25,697 nucleotides of DNA from a virus, in IMG/VR virus record IMGVR_UViG_3300044301_003078, positions 1 through 25,697 of that record; one strand, written 5' to 3'. Positions 11,156 to 18,646 of the stretch are shown here, piece by piece. The notes under the pieces are model-generated. The model was given only the letters and a program-made list of their open reading frames with translations, was not told the origin of the DNA and did not search any database. Numbering within the stretch: the first letter of the stretch is position 1; each line of letters starts with the position of its first letter. The position numbers and the translations under genes are program-made.

Positions 11156-11488
11156 ATGAAAAAGTTTAATAATAAACAACGAAACGTCTCAAGACGAGGA
11201 CCAGGTAATCAATTACCAATAAAGCACAATCAGAAGAAACCATTTGACCCGGGTAAGTACGGAAAGAATTGGGCATCTATAGATTTTGAATTGGCACATG
11301 GCGTAGTAGCAGTAGCTCCAGCTAAACAACCAATTATTGGATATTTGAGAATTGCTGGTCAAAAGATAGGTATAACCTTTAGTGAAGCTAATAAGATTCA
11401 GGAGACATTAAAAGATGGTAAACATGCATTTAATGTAGCAAGGTCTTTAGGAATGACTGAAGGTGGGTTTGGTACTTATCGAGGTTAA
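11156..11488 (+). CDS. Hypothetical basic protein, 110 aa
   Basis: I do not recognise this protein. The first 35 residues are basic and disordered-looking (NNKQRNVSRRGPGNQLPIKH). A compact domain follows (IIGYLRIAGQKIGITFSEAN), then a helix (NVARSLGM). The gene follows an unusually long AT-rich leader (11003-11155) containing a TATTTATG element at 11052 and an inverted repeat around ATACGTATAAGTAT. It could bind nucleic acid or be a minor structural protein. Confidence 0.65.
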   Translation: MKKFNNKQRNVSRRGPGNQLPIKHNQKKPFDPGKYGKNWASIDFELAHGVVAVAPAKQPIIGYLRIAGQKIGITFSEANKIQETLKDGKHAFNVARSLGMTEGGFGTYRG

Positions 11489-11515
11489 TAACTAAAAGAA
11501 TAAAGGGAAAAGTTA

Positions 11516-11758
11516 ATGGAATATTTAAGTATATTAGCAATAGCTTTATCATCATTGTTAGGTTTTGTTCTTGGCTTAGGCTGTGCATATTGGTTTTACC
11601 GTAGCACCCTGAGTCAAACAAAATCAGCATTAGGAGATAAAACACTTATTGCTAGTTTATTAAGAGAAGAACTTAATAAGAAAAAGAATGGTAAATCAAA
11701 AAAGAAATACTATAATAGAAAGAATAACAGAAGCAAATCGGGTGGGAAGAAATTATAA
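11516..11758 (+). CDS. Single-span membrane protein with basic tail
   Basis: An 80-aa protein. Residues 4-28 form one membrane helix (LAIALSSLLGFVLGLGCAYW) with a GxxxGxG packing motif. Residues 53-80 are extremely basic (KKKNGKSKKKYYNRKNNRSK). This suggests a type I anchor with a cytoplasmic nucleic-acid- or lipid-binding tail. GGGAAAAG lies about 7 bases before the ATG. Its last 71 bases overlap the next gene in another frame. Confidence 0.6.
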   Translation: MEYLSILAIALSSLLGFVLGLGCAYWFYRSTLSQTKSALGDKTLIASLLREELNKKKNGKSKKKYYNRKNNRSKSGGKKL

Positions 11759-12050
11759 GCTCGAAGGTGCAGTTAATTCTTTTTTTGATTCTATAGATAC
11801 TAAAGATATCAGAAATGATTCTGTTGTTAAAACAATCGATGGTCTGATTAAGCTAATAAGTGTTAATATCAGATTAGCCAAAGGCCACGAAAACTTTGAC
11901 GTAGACGAATGGAAAGATGAAAAGAATAGTATATTTGATTTGCGAGTAAAGTACATAGCTACTAAGATTAAGAATAAACCAGATTTTAAGAGAGCTAATA
12001 AACTTTACAATAAGCATAAAAAACTTCAGGACCTTTTAAAAGGAAAATGA
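11688..12050 (+). CDS. Hypothetical helical protein, 120 aa
   Basis: I do not recognise this protein. It is helical, with alternating charged stretches, and ends in a basic tail (NKLYNKHKKLQDLLKGK). The ATG at 11688 lies 71 bases inside the previous gene; a later non-ATG start would reduce the overlap but none has a convincing ribosome binding site. It ends just before the TATTTATA element and tmRNA gene. Size and charge recall small recombination-mediator or scaffold-type phage proteins, without motif support. Confidence 0.6.
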   Translation: MVNQKRNTIIERITEANRVGRNYKLEGAVNSFFDSIDTKDIRNDSVVKTIDGLIKLISVNIRLAKGHENFDVDEWKDEKNSIFDLRVKYIATKIKNKPDFKRANKLYNKHKKLQDLLKGK

Positions 12051-12058
12051 TATTTATA
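12051..12058 (+). promoter_or_regulatory. Candidate late-type promoter before tmRNA
   Basis: TATTTATA in GATATTTATATTAG lies directly after the stop of the previous gene and three bases before the first paired base of the tmRNA acceptor piece. If used, transcription would begin close to the RNA's predicted 5' end; processing could also generate that end. Confidence 0.4.
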
Positions 12059-12120
12059 TTAGACCGCTAGTACTTGTATTAGCTGCTATTTTGGACACGG
12101 GTTCGAATCCCGTCACCTCC

Positions 12121-12141
12121 ACTAAAAGATATTTAAAGCAT
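12121..12141 (+). other. Intervening segment of the permuted tmRNA
   Basis: About 20 AT-rich bases join the discriminator A (12121) of the acceptor piece to the first G (12142) of the coding piece. In known permuted tmRNAs this segment is removed to give a two-piece RNA with CCA added to the acceptor end. Confidence 0.65.
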
Positions 12142-12202
12142 GGGGGTGTTTTTGGATTTGACAGGTAGTAAGGGTATAAGGAAGGTCGATACGCAATTAA
12201 CT

Positions 12203-12235
12203 GGCGAACAAGTTGAAATGGCAATGGCTGCGTAA
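12203..12235 (+). other. tmRNA tag-peptide reading frame
   Basis: GGC GAA CAA GTT GAA ATG GCA then ATG GCT GCG TAA encodes GEQVEMAMAA. The hydrophobic C-terminal AMAA resembles the ALAA end recognised by ClpXP and related proteases. TTAACT directly upstream fits the usual UA-containing sequence that sets the resume codon. Confidence 0.82.
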
Positions 12236-12316
12236 TACGCACCCAGACCCAACGGCAAAAAGAAGCCATGTCGTCAAAGCTTCGGAGGATTAGACAGAGG
12301 ATATAAGAATACTATT

Positions 12317-13051
12317 ATGATTGTTTTTGACAAATTATTAGGGAAGCCAAAAGATTGGAAACTTACAGAAAAAGAAATTTTACTGTTCGTTAATGGTATA
12401 ACTGAAGTAGGTCAGTTAGATGGGTTCTTTAACAGATTAATAGAAAAAAGAAATAAACCAAACTTCTCATCATGGAAGAAATATGATAAAGAAGACTTTG
12501 AAAAATTATCTACTAGAGAGCCTGGTGTTTGGAGCGAAGATGAAGATGCTGTAGATACTTATTTAGACTTCTTAGCTGATTTAAGTGATGAGGAAAAAAA
12601 GCAGTTCGAAGATAGCTTAAAGAATAAGCCTCTTACTTTAGTTGAAATGTGGGATTCATTACATCACTTAGATAGGTATCAAGTTTTTAAGAACAAGAAA
12701 GTTAAGTTCTTTGATTGGATGAATGCTTTAGATACTAGAGACTATAATTACTATTATGAAAGGATATATAATGGTGAAAGACTTTTAAGTTTCGAAAAGA
12801 TTAATGATATAAAAGAATCTAAAATTAAAGCTGCTTTTGATGAATTATTGAAGATAATAGATAATGATGTTATTAGGGTTAGTTTGTCTGAAGAGGATAA
12901 AAGCCTTGTTATAAGTTCTACTAATATTAATAGACTTGACGATATGGTAAACAAGCTCCAATCCCTTGGTGGTGTATTTTCTGAATGTGAATACCACTAC
13001 AAAAAGAAGGAGATGATAACAGTACATTATTATACATTTAGGAAATTATGA
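12317..13051 (+). CDS. Hypothetical acidic protein, 244 aa
   Basis: I do not recognise this protein. It is soluble and acidic (VWSEDEDAVDTYLDFLADLS), largely helical to about residue 170. The C-terminal region looks alpha/beta (NDVIRVSLSEEDKSLVISST, then EMITVHYYTFRKL), with strand-helix-strand order like a small RNA-recognition or ferredoxin-like fold. It starts just after the tmRNA and ends in an ATGA overlap with the membrane protein gene, so the two are coupled. Confidence 0.75.
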   Translation: MIVFDKLLGKPKDWKLTEKEILLFVNGITEVGQLDGFFNRLIEKRNKPNFSSWKKYDKEDFEKLSTREPGVWSEDEDAVDTYLDFLADLSDEEKKQFEDSLKNKPLTLVEMWDSLHHLDRYQVFKNKKVKFFDWMNALDTRDYNYYYERIYNGERLLSFEKINDIKESKIKAAFDELLKIIDNDVIRVSLSEEDKSLVISSTNINRLDDMVNKLQSLGGVFSECEYHYKKKEMITVHYYTFRKL

Positions 13052-14181
13052 AAAAAAGATTACTTCCTTTTCTGATAGCATTTTCAGCACTATCAGTATC
13101 GGCATCGGCAGCTTTCTACTCAGTATTTGGATTAAGTCATTTGTTTGCTGGAGCTTCTACTGAAGTTATTATCATGGCCGGGACCTTAGAATTTGCTAAG
13201 TTAGTATGTGCTTCATTACTATATCAGTATTGGGGTACGATTAATAAATGGCTAAGAGCTTATTTGGTATCAGCAGTTTTTATACTAATGGTTATTACTT
13301 CCGGAGGTATATATGGATTTTTATCTGGAGCATTCGAAGAGACAAATACTCAAGCCCAGTTTTTAGAGAAACAAGTTGAAATACAAACTGCTAAAAAACT
13401 TATATTTGTAGAAAAGAAAGAAGATTTAACCTTAGAAAAAACAGCTTTAGTAAAGTCAATTTCTGATTTAAGAGTTTCTTTATCAAACCCAACTCAAGTA
13501 TCTTATTATTCAGAAGATGCAGGACAGGTAATAACAACATCTTCAACTTCTGCTAGGAAAGCTTTGCAATTAGAGCTAAACAAAGCAATTGAAGAGAGAG
13601 ATAATATATCGGGGTTAATAAATGCAACAACAGATTCAATAGCATCATACGATATAAAAATATTAGACCAACAAATAGGTAATGAAACAGCAAGAGAATT
13701 GGGGCCTCTTAAATATATGGCTGAGTTAACAGGAAAACCGATGGAGCAAATTGTAAATTGGTTTATGTTGCTGATTATATTTGTATTTGACCCTTTGGCA
13801 ATAGCAATGGTCGTAGCAGCGAATATGGCTTTTGCTCAAATTAGCATAAAAAAGCCCGAAAGATTTGAATGTGACATTCCTCCGGGCCTAGAATATAACA
13901 AACCTTATAAAATAGAGGAAATAAGAGAAGCTATGGAAGATAATGTAGTAGTAACTCCAGAAACTAAAGAGAGAATAAGGTTAGAAAATGACTTAGACGA
14001 AGAGGATGAAGTTATAGAACCCCAAATTATTGAAAAAGTTATAAAATATGATGATGTTGAACTGAGAACGAAAATAGAAAGTATTGAAAAGTTCTTAAAA
14101 GACAATACTAGAAAAGATACGTATGGTCGTTGGTCTTTAAGAGGAGGTCCTGGCGACTTATATGGAGAAAAAAAAGAATAA
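13048..14181 (+). CDS. Four-span membrane protein with long coiled coil
   Basis: A 377-aa protein. Three membrane helices lie at about 5-34, 38-58 and 70-95. A periplasmic or cytoplasmic coiled-coil segment follows (about 100-225, heptad-like LEKQVEIQTAKKLIFVEKKE), then a fourth helix at about 236-263 (WFMLLIIFVFDPLAIAMVVA) and a charged C-terminal tail with a second short coiled coil (about 325-360). The tail ends in a Gly-rich GRWSLRGGPGDLYG. Large membrane proteins with this layout occur in marine T4-like phages without known function. Roles in envelope remodelling or exclusion of other phages are possible. The start is an ATGA overlap. Confidence 0.8.
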   Translation: MKKRLLPFLIAFSALSVSASAAFYSVFGLSHLFAGASTEVIIMAGTLEFAKLVCASLLYQYWGTINKWLRAYLVSAVFILMVITSGGIYGFLSGAFEETNTQAQFLEKQVEIQTAKKLIFVEKKEDLTLEKTALVKSISDLRVSLSNPTQVSYYSEDAGQVITTSSTSARKALQLELNKAIEERDNISGLINATTDSIASYDIKILDQQIGNETARELGPLKYMAELTGKPMEQIVNWFMLLIIFVFDPLAIAMVVAANMAFAQISIKKPERFECDIPPGLEYNKPYKIEEIREAMEDNVVVTPETKERIRLENDLDEEDEVIEPQIIEKVIKYDDVELRTKIESIEKFLKDNTRKDTYGRWSLRGGPGDLYGEKKE

Positions 14182-14198
14182 ATAAAAAATAAGTTATT

Positions 14199-14810
14199 AT
14201 GGTAAGAAAAAAATCTAATAAAATCCCAAAAATTAAGGGTAGAAGTAGACAATCTAAAGTTATAATTCTAAATCAAAAACAATACGATAAAAACTGTGAA
14301 TGGGCTATAGAATATAGGAAAGGAACCAAGTGGAATCAGAACCCAGAATCTAAATATAGGTATATGGCTTGCAAAAGGTGCGGTCAAATGCAACAAGTTT
14401 CTTATGAAGCTACTTCGTGTACATGTTGGTCTTGCGTTCAGGAAATGGTAGAGCCCCCAAAAGAAACAAAATCAAGAGTTACTACTGGAAGACCGTTCGG
14501 ATGGCACTTTATGAAACAATTTGTTGATAAAGATGGCAAAGTATATCACAAAGGAGTAGAACAACCTAAATTAAAAGGTACTTTAGAACCAACCAAAGTT
14601 AAAAAGCCGAAAAGAATTCCTGCTAGGGTTAAAGATAGACTGAAGAGAGAAGCTATAACATCTATAAATAAGCTTAAGAAAGAATTATTAAAAGCTAGGT
14701 GGAAAAAAGATAAAAAAGTTATAGAAACTGAACTAAGTAAACTAAGAAAAGTAGCAAGCGGAAAATTTCCAAAAGAATATGTAGAACAGTATGGTAGTCG
14801 AAGCTCATAA
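14199..14810 (+). CDS. Zinc-ribbon protein, basic, 203 aa
   Basis: A strongly basic protein. Cysteines 58 and 61 (ACKRCGQ) and 74, 76 and 79 (SCTCWSC) form a zinc ribbon. Around it, KIKGRSRQSKVIILNQKQYD and the C-terminal Lys/Arg-rich helices (RIPARVKDRLKREAITSINK) could bind nucleic acid. Similar zinc-ribbon proteins occur in the late regions of marine T4-like phages; the function is not known to me. It overlaps the 2OG oxygenase gene by 20 bases. Confidence 0.7.
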   Translation: MVRKKSNKIPKIKGRSRQSKVIILNQKQYDKNCEWAIEYRKGTKWNQNPESKYRYMACKRCGQMQQVSYEATSCTCWSCVQEMVEPPKETKSRVTTGRPFGWHFMKQFVDKDGKVYHKGVEQPKLKGTLEPTKVKKPKRIPARVKDRLKREAITSINKLKKELLKARWKKDKKVIETELSKLRKVASGKFPKEYVEQYGSRSS

Positions 14811-15372
14811 TAGTTTTTGGGTTGTTAGAAATGTAATATCTGAAGAGCAGATATCTGATTTAATCCGTTGGTGGGAAGAACAACCCCATAAAACTACTGA
14901 TGATGGTACTCCAGAAGTTTATAAAGTTAATAAGTGGGATAATACATCTAAATTTAAACAGACAATAGATAACGAACACAGAAAAACTACTGTAGTTGGT
15001 TTAAAGCATAAAACTTTTGGTTTTTTAGAAGATATGTGGAGTAGTATTTTTCAAAGTGTGTATGGTAAGCCTTTACAACCAGAAGGTCCTACATATTTTA
15101 ATAAGTATGTTAAAGGTGGTAAGCACAAAATCCATAAAGACGTAGCTAAAGGATATAAAAATAGAAAATTAATATCTGTAATCCAACTGTCTGAGCCTTC
15201 TGACTATGAAGGTGGGTTTTTAAGAATAAAAGATACTAATGGGTACATATCTGCACCAAAAGAAAAAGGTTGTGCTGTGGTATACAAGAATGACACGTTA
15301 CACTGTCTAAGTCGAATAACATCAGGGGTTAGATATTCAATGAATGAGTGCGCAAGTGAGTATAATAATTAA
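14791..15372 (+). CDS. 2-oxoglutarate/Fe(II)-dependent oxygenase
   Basis: A 193-aa hydroxylase of the prolyl-4-hydroxylase-like class. The Fe(II) ligands would be His115 and Asp117 (HKIHKDVAK) and His171 (YKNDTLHCLS); Arg181 (GVRYS) would bind 2-oxoglutarate. The surrounding strands LISVIQLSEPSDYEGGFLRI and KGCAVVYKNDTLH fit the double-stranded beta-helix core. Such enzymes are widespread in marine T4-like phages and hydroxylate protein or nucleic-acid substrates; the target here is unknown. It overlaps the SET gene by 29 bases, a hint of a shared pathway. Confidence 0.85.
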   Translation: MVVEAHNSFWVVRNVISEEQISDLIRWWEEQPHKTTDDGTPEVYKVNKWDNTSKFKQTIDNEHRKTTVVGLKHKTFGFLEDMWSSIFQSVYGKPLQPEGPTYFNKYVKGGKHKIHKDVAKGYKNRKLISVIQLSEPSDYEGGFLRIKDTNGYISAPKEKGCAVVYKNDTLHCLSRITSGVRYSMNECASEYNN

Positions 15373-15685
15373 AAAGTCAGAAATAGAAGGTCTTGGAATT
15401 TTTCCTAAAAAGACTATTAAGGCCGGAGAGTGTATTGGGTTAGCCTATACTCTAATAGGAATGGTGAATGGTAAGTATATTGCTAAATGGACAGAAGATG
15501 CTTTGACAGATTTAGGTCAGTATCATAACCACTCATTAAAACCTACAGCAAAACCTAAAATAGTAGGTGATAGAGAAGTTTACATTTATGCTGAAGTAGA
15601 GATAGCTCCAGACATGGAAATAACTTGCAATTATAACGAATATGGTAAAATAATGAACATCGAAAAGCCAAATCCGGCTTGGTAA
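15344..15685 (+). CDS. SET-domain protein, putative methyltransferase
   Basis: A 113-aa protein with the compact SET fold pattern. EGLGIFPKKTIKAGECIG at 15-32 fits the GxGxF start. QYHNHSLKPTAKP at 59-71 fits the NHSxxPN AdoMet-binding motif. AEVEIAPDMEITCNYNEYG at 83-101 fits the GEELTYDY end with the catalytic tyrosine. Pre-SET and post-SET cysteine clusters are absent, as in the roughly 119-aa viral SET protein of chlorella virus PBCV-1. It would methylate lysine on a phage or host protein, but the substrate is unknown. The PN of the motif reads PT here, a conservative departure that leaves activity open. Confidence 0.82.
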   Translation: MSAQVSIIIKKSEIEGLGIFPKKTIKAGECIGLAYTLIGMVNGKYIAKWTEDALTDLGQYHNHSLKPTAKPKIVGDREVYIYAEVEIAPDMEITCNYNEYGKIMNIEKPNPAW

Positions 15686-15708
15686 TGAAACTTTCCTGTA
15701 ATATATTT

Positions 15709-15745
15709 TTTTATGTCGAAAAGATTTCTTATATTATAGGTATTA
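15709..15745 (+). promoter_or_regulatory. Promoter related to P1-P4 (P5)
   Basis: AAAGATTTCTTATATTATAG followed by GTATTA matches the downstream half of P1 and P4. The TCG element lies about 10 bases closer to TTATAT than in P1-P4, and no twin operator is present upstream. It precedes the gene at 15759. Confidence 0.6.
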
Positions 15746-15758
15746 AAGAAAAACTTAT

Positions 15759-16001
15759 ATGAAAGACTTAATTAACTTATTTGGAGCAATACTATTGGTT
15801 ATATCAATGATAGTTATGTGTTGGTTACTGGTATCGCTTCCATATTACCTAATTTGGAATTGGTTATTAGCACCTATAGCTGGGTTTGCAACAATAACCT
15901 TTGCAGAATCTATGGTTATGTCATTTTTAGTAAATCTTATCTATATGTGTTATGCTATGATTTACGATAGTGAAAAAGTTGCTGATGATAAAGATATATA
16001 A
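15759..16001 (+). CDS. Two-span membrane protein, 80 aa
   Basis: A small membrane protein. It has a long hydrophobic region at 8-33 (LFGAILLVISMIVMCWLLVS), a WNW turn, and a second span at about 38-68 with a negatively charged C-terminus (DSEKVADDKDI). It is the first gene of the P5 unit and has no Shine-Dalgarno; the leader is AAAAACTTAT. No family recognised; holin-like size and topology are compatible but not proof. Confidence 0.7.
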   Translation: MKDLINLFGAILLVISMIVMCWLLVSLPYYLIWNWLLAPIAGFATITFAESMVMSFLVNLIYMCYAMIYDSEKVADDKDI

Positions 16002-16210
16002 TGGATAAAATAACTTATACAAGAGGCAGAAGCTCTAAAGAACCACAATCACTAACATTCGAACTTAATTCGGATTTAACTTGCGTTGATTTTAGGAATA
16101 TGTGTGTTAGAATGGCTTATGCACTAGGCTATGCGAATAGTTCAATAGAAATAGCATTTCCAAAGCCAAAAATAGGTGGTAAGAATAAACAAAAAATATT
16201 ATTTGATTAA
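16001..16210 (+). CDS. Hypothetical protein, 69 aa
   Basis: I do not recognise this protein. It is a small basic protein with a strand-rich start (MDKITYTRGRSSKEPQSLTF), a central helix with two cysteines (CVDFRNMCVRMAYALGYANS) and a basic end. The start overlaps the preceding stop by one base (TAATG) and the next gene starts two bases after its stop. It is co-translated with the membrane protein before it and the ClpP gene after it. Confidence 0.65.
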   Translation: MDKITYTRGRSSKEPQSLTFELNSDLTCVDFRNMCVRMAYALGYANSSIEIAFPKPKIGGKNKQKILFD

Positions 16211-16212
16211 TT

Positions 16213-16818
16213 ATGGGCTTATACGACGATAAAAAACAAATAGAAGAAAAAATCCCACAAGTAGTAGCGGATAATTCTAAAATGTATGATGAAATTAATT
16301 ATGCGTTAAATGTAGACGATTCTATCATATACTTAAATGGTGAAATAGATGAGTATACAGTTTCGGATATTATAGCAAAATTTAGAATTGTATTAAACAA
16401 TAGACCTGAGAATAGCAAAGACCCTATAAACTTAATTGTAGATAGTCATGGTGGCTGTGCTTATTCTATGTTTGGTATAATAGATTATATAGAATCATTA
16501 GATGTTAAAGTTAATACAATTTGTAGAGGTAGAGCTATGAGTGCTGCTGCTTTGGTATTAGCAAGTGGAACGGGTCAGAGAGTAGCTTCTAAAAGGTCTA
16601 CAATTATGTTGCACGAAGGTTCTTCTGTACAAATAGGAAAGTATTCAGATTTAAAAGTTGCTAGTAAACAAGCAGATAAAATGGAGAATATGGTTAGAAT
16701 CTTATTAGCAGAAAAGACGAAGAAAGATGCAGAATGGTGGGCGGAAAATACAAAAACAGACTTATGGCTTACTGCTGAAGAGGCTTTAGACTTAGGATTA
16801 ATAGATAGCATAGGGTAA
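16213..16818 (+). CDS. clpP: ClpP-like serine protease
   Basis: A 201-aa ClpP-family peptidase. The catalytic triad is visible: Ser110 in CRGRAMSAAALVLASG, His134 in STIMLHEGS and Asp183 in TKTDLWLTAEEALDLGLID. The oxyanion region IVDSHGG (75-81) is present. Length is close to cellular ClpP. It would form a barrel that degrades proteins delivered by a host Clp ATPase. Phage ClpP homologues occur in marine T4-like phages and may replace or supplement the capsid-maturation protease; no gp21-type protease lies in this window, so its role is open. The tag made by the tmRNA could feed such a protease, which is inference. Confidence 0.9.
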   Translation: MGLYDDKKQIEEKIPQVVADNSKMYDEINYALNVDDSIIYLNGEIDEYTVSDIIAKFRIVLNNRPENSKDPINLIVDSHGGCAYSMFGIIDYIESLDVKVNTICRGRAMSAAALVLASGTGQRVASKRSTIMLHEGSSVQIGKYSDLKVASKQADKMENMVRILLAEKTKKDAEWWAENTKTDLWLTAEEALDLGLIDSIG

Positions 16819-16825
16819 TAAAATT

Positions 16826-17578
16826 ATGAAATTAACTGAAGAACAGATAGTAAAAAATTGGGACAAATTGATATGTATATTAGAAGAGGAGTTTTCAGGA
16901 GAAAGGAAAACCAATCTTTTAGAAATGTATAAGCATTTCGAAGAAAGAATGGCTATCGCTCCAGCATCTGGCTTAATACACTATCACAATTGTTTTGCCG
17001 GAGGTTATGTTGACCATATACTAAGAGTTATTGAATGCTCTTTATTATTATGGGAAACATGGAAAAAAATGGGAGCTAACCCTGAAGATTTCACTAGAGA
17101 GGAATTAATTTTCTCAGCTCTAAATCATGACTTAGGTAAAGTTGGTGATGAAGAGCATGACTATTACATTCCTAATCCTAGTGACTGGCATAGGAAAAAC
17201 CAAGGTAAGCTTTATGCTTTTAATCCAGAGTTAACCCACATGTCAGTTCCTGATAGAGGATTATACTTGTTGAATCGGTTCGGTATAAAGTACAGTGCTA
17301 AAGAATGTTTAGCTATAAGATTACACGATGGTTTATATGACCAAGCAAACGAACCTTATTTAAAAACTTATAATCCAGATAAAGAATTAAAAACTTATTT
17401 ACCAATTTTGTTACATCACGCTGACCACATGGCTTCTAGAATAGAACATGATTCGGCAGTTAATAAAAAGGGAGACAAACCAATAAATAAGGTTACTAAA
17501 GGTTATAATAAGAAGTCGGTTATCTCGGACTCTAATAAAAGTGCACAAGATTTATTAAAGGGATTTTTTAAAGAATAA
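16826..17578 (+). CDS. HD-domain metal-dependent phosphohydrolase
   Basis: A 250-aa HD-superfamily hydrolase. Metal ligands fit His64 (GGYVDHILRV), His101-Asp102 (SALNHDLGKVGD), His167-Asp168 (AIRLHDGLYD) and a further HHADH near 197-201. Family members cleave phosphate esters of nucleotides or nucleic acids, and this type is common in marine T4-like and pelagiphages. The substrate is unknown; nucleotide-pool control or degradation of signalling nucleotides are both plausible. It lies 7 bases after clpP. Confidence 0.85.
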   Translation: MKLTEEQIVKNWDKLICILEEEFSGERKTNLLEMYKHFEERMAIAPASGLIHYHNCFAGGYVDHILRVIECSLLLWETWKKMGANPEDFTREELIFSALNHDLGKVGDEEHDYYIPNPSDWHRKNQGKLYAFNPELTHMSVPDRGLYLLNRFGIKYSAKECLAIRLHDGLYDQANEPYLKTYNPDKELKTYLPILLHHADHMASRIEHDSAVNKKGDKPINKVTKGYNKKSVISDSNKSAQDLLKGFFKE

Positions 17579-17579
17579 T

Positions 17580-17879
17580 ATGGTTATCACTATAATAATA
17601 TTAGGAATACTTTGCTGTACATTAGGGTATTCTACTTACAATCTTCTCCGTAAAAATGAGCGAGTAGAAGACACGTTTGAAAGTATGGATAATGAACTCA
17701 TGGACTATATTGAGTTTGTTACTAAATTAGAATTAGATTTGAAAAGAGCTTTTGATAGTATGAAAAAAGCCGATAGTAAAGGTGGCTTTGAATCGGACGA
17801 TGAAGTTGGACAAACATTCAAAACTATAAAAAATATAATAGCAGAATTAGAAGAAAAATATGGCAAACAAAAGGCTTAG
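17580..17879 (+). CDS. Single-span membrane protein with coiled-coil tail
   Basis: A 99-aa protein. Residues 2-22 form one membrane helix (VITIIILGILCCTLGYSTYN), followed by a charged helical tail (YIEFVTKLELDLKRAFDSMK and IKNIIAELEEKYGKQKA). It is conserved in position directly before the late sigma gene, which it overlaps by 20 bases. Similar small proteins sit near gp55 homologues in marine T4-like phages, to my knowledge without a function. Confidence 0.7.
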   Translation: MVITIIILGILCCTLGYSTYNLLRKNERVEDTFESMDNELMDYIEFVTKLELDLKRAFDSMKKADSKGGFESDDEVGQTFKTIKNIIAELEEKYGKQKA

Positions 17880-18630
17880 CCCGGTTCAAGCGTTCTATGA
17901 AGAACTTAAAAATAAAAAAGAAGATGCTGTAGTATTAAATAAGCGAGGTAGACCTAGAAAGAGTAAAATGTACTTTACCCAAACAACCGAAGAAGCTATT
18001 GTAGCTTATAATTTGGAGTACAGCCATTCTAAAAAAGAAAGGATTTATAATGAACACATACATAAACCTCTTTTTAAGTTGGCTGAAAATATAATTAATA
18101 GATTTAGATTCTATTATATGGATGGTTCTCCTACAGACGTTAAGTATGAAGTAATTACTTTTTTACTGGAGAAATTACCAAAGTATACACAAGACAAAGG
18201 AAAAGCTTTTTCTTACTTCAGTATAGTTGCTAAAAATTATTTAATACAAAATAATAATAAAGCCTATAGAAAAATAATTACTAAAGCACCTTTGACTTTG
18301 ATAGATTTTAAAAGAAATGTAGTAAATGAAATTCAGAGAGAAGATAAAGACCAAAGGATGAGGGATTTTATGGATAGATTTATAATTCATTATGATTCTA
18401 TAGTACCAGATAAATTCCGAGGAGATAGAGATAAGAGAATTGCTTACGCTGTATTAGAATTATTTAGAACAAGAGATAATATAGAAAATTATAATAAGAA
18501 AGCCCTTTATATAATGATAAGGGAAATGACAGGGACTAAAACCCAATATATAACAAAAGTCGTAAACGAAATTAAAAAAGAATATGTAAAGCTTTATGAC
18601 TTATACGAAAAAAATAAAATAGTTTTATGA
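17860..18630 (+). CDS. 55: Late-transcription sigma factor, gp55-like
   Basis: A 256-aa protein matching the gp55-type sigma factors of marine T4-like phages. Conserved core segments are ENIINRFRFYYMDG (76-89), EVITFLLEKLPKYTQDKGKA (97-116) and FSYFSIVAKNYLIQNNNKAY (117-136), the equivalent of sigma region 2 that binds RNA polymerase and melts the -10 element. A basic N-terminus (KRGRPRKSK) precedes. gp55 lets host RNA polymerase read late promoters; T4 late promoters are TATAAATA. Here TATTTATA elements before late genes are the candidate targets. It overlaps the previous gene by 20 bases. Confidence 0.87.
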   Translation: MANKRLSPVQAFYEELKNKKEDAVVLNKRGRPRKSKMYFTQTTEEAIVAYNLEYSHSKKERIYNEHIHKPLFKLAENIINRFRFYYMDGSPTDVKYEVITFLLEKLPKYTQDKGKAFSYFSIVAKNYLIQNNNKAYRKIITKAPLTLIDFKRNVVNEIQREDKDQRMRDFMDRFIIHYDSIVPDKFRGDRDKRIAYAVLELFRTRDNIENYNKKALYIMIREMTGTKTQYITKVVNEIKKEYVKLYDLYEKNKIVL

Positions 18631-18646
18631 TTATTAAACTATAAAA

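Larger units (their letters stand above)
12061..12300 (+). ncRNA. ssrA: Circularly permuted tmRNA (transfer-messenger RNA)
   Basis: Rescues stalled ribosomes and adds a degradation tag. The gene is permuted: the acceptor piece (about 12061-12124) precedes the coding piece (12142 to about 12300). CACCTCC (12114-12120) pairs over 7 bp, with one G-U, with GGGGGTG (12142-12148). The T-arm is ACGGG-TTCGAAT-CCCGT (12097-12113). The tmRNA D-analogue TGGATTTGAC follows the 5' strand. P2 can form across the two pieces: GGTC/GACC, GTATAAG/CTTGTAT and GGTAG/CTGCT. The tag frame GEQVEMAMAA-stop (12203-12235) ends in a TGCG/CGCA hairpin with the stop in its loop, as in P5. No second T-arm lies downstream. 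CCA is not encoded (ACTA at 12121). The 3' end is approximate. Confidence 0.88.

Noticed and set aside
12092-12121. Ordinary tRNA suggested by GGTTCGAATCC
   Set aside because: No D-arm or anticodon arm lies upstream at the right distance, while the acceptor strand pairs with the tmRNA coding piece.
12054-12269. Antisense frame with a VTGFEPV-like stretch across the tmRNA
   Set aside because: This stretch is the well-known false translation of T-arm sequences. The DNA is explained by tmRNA structure.
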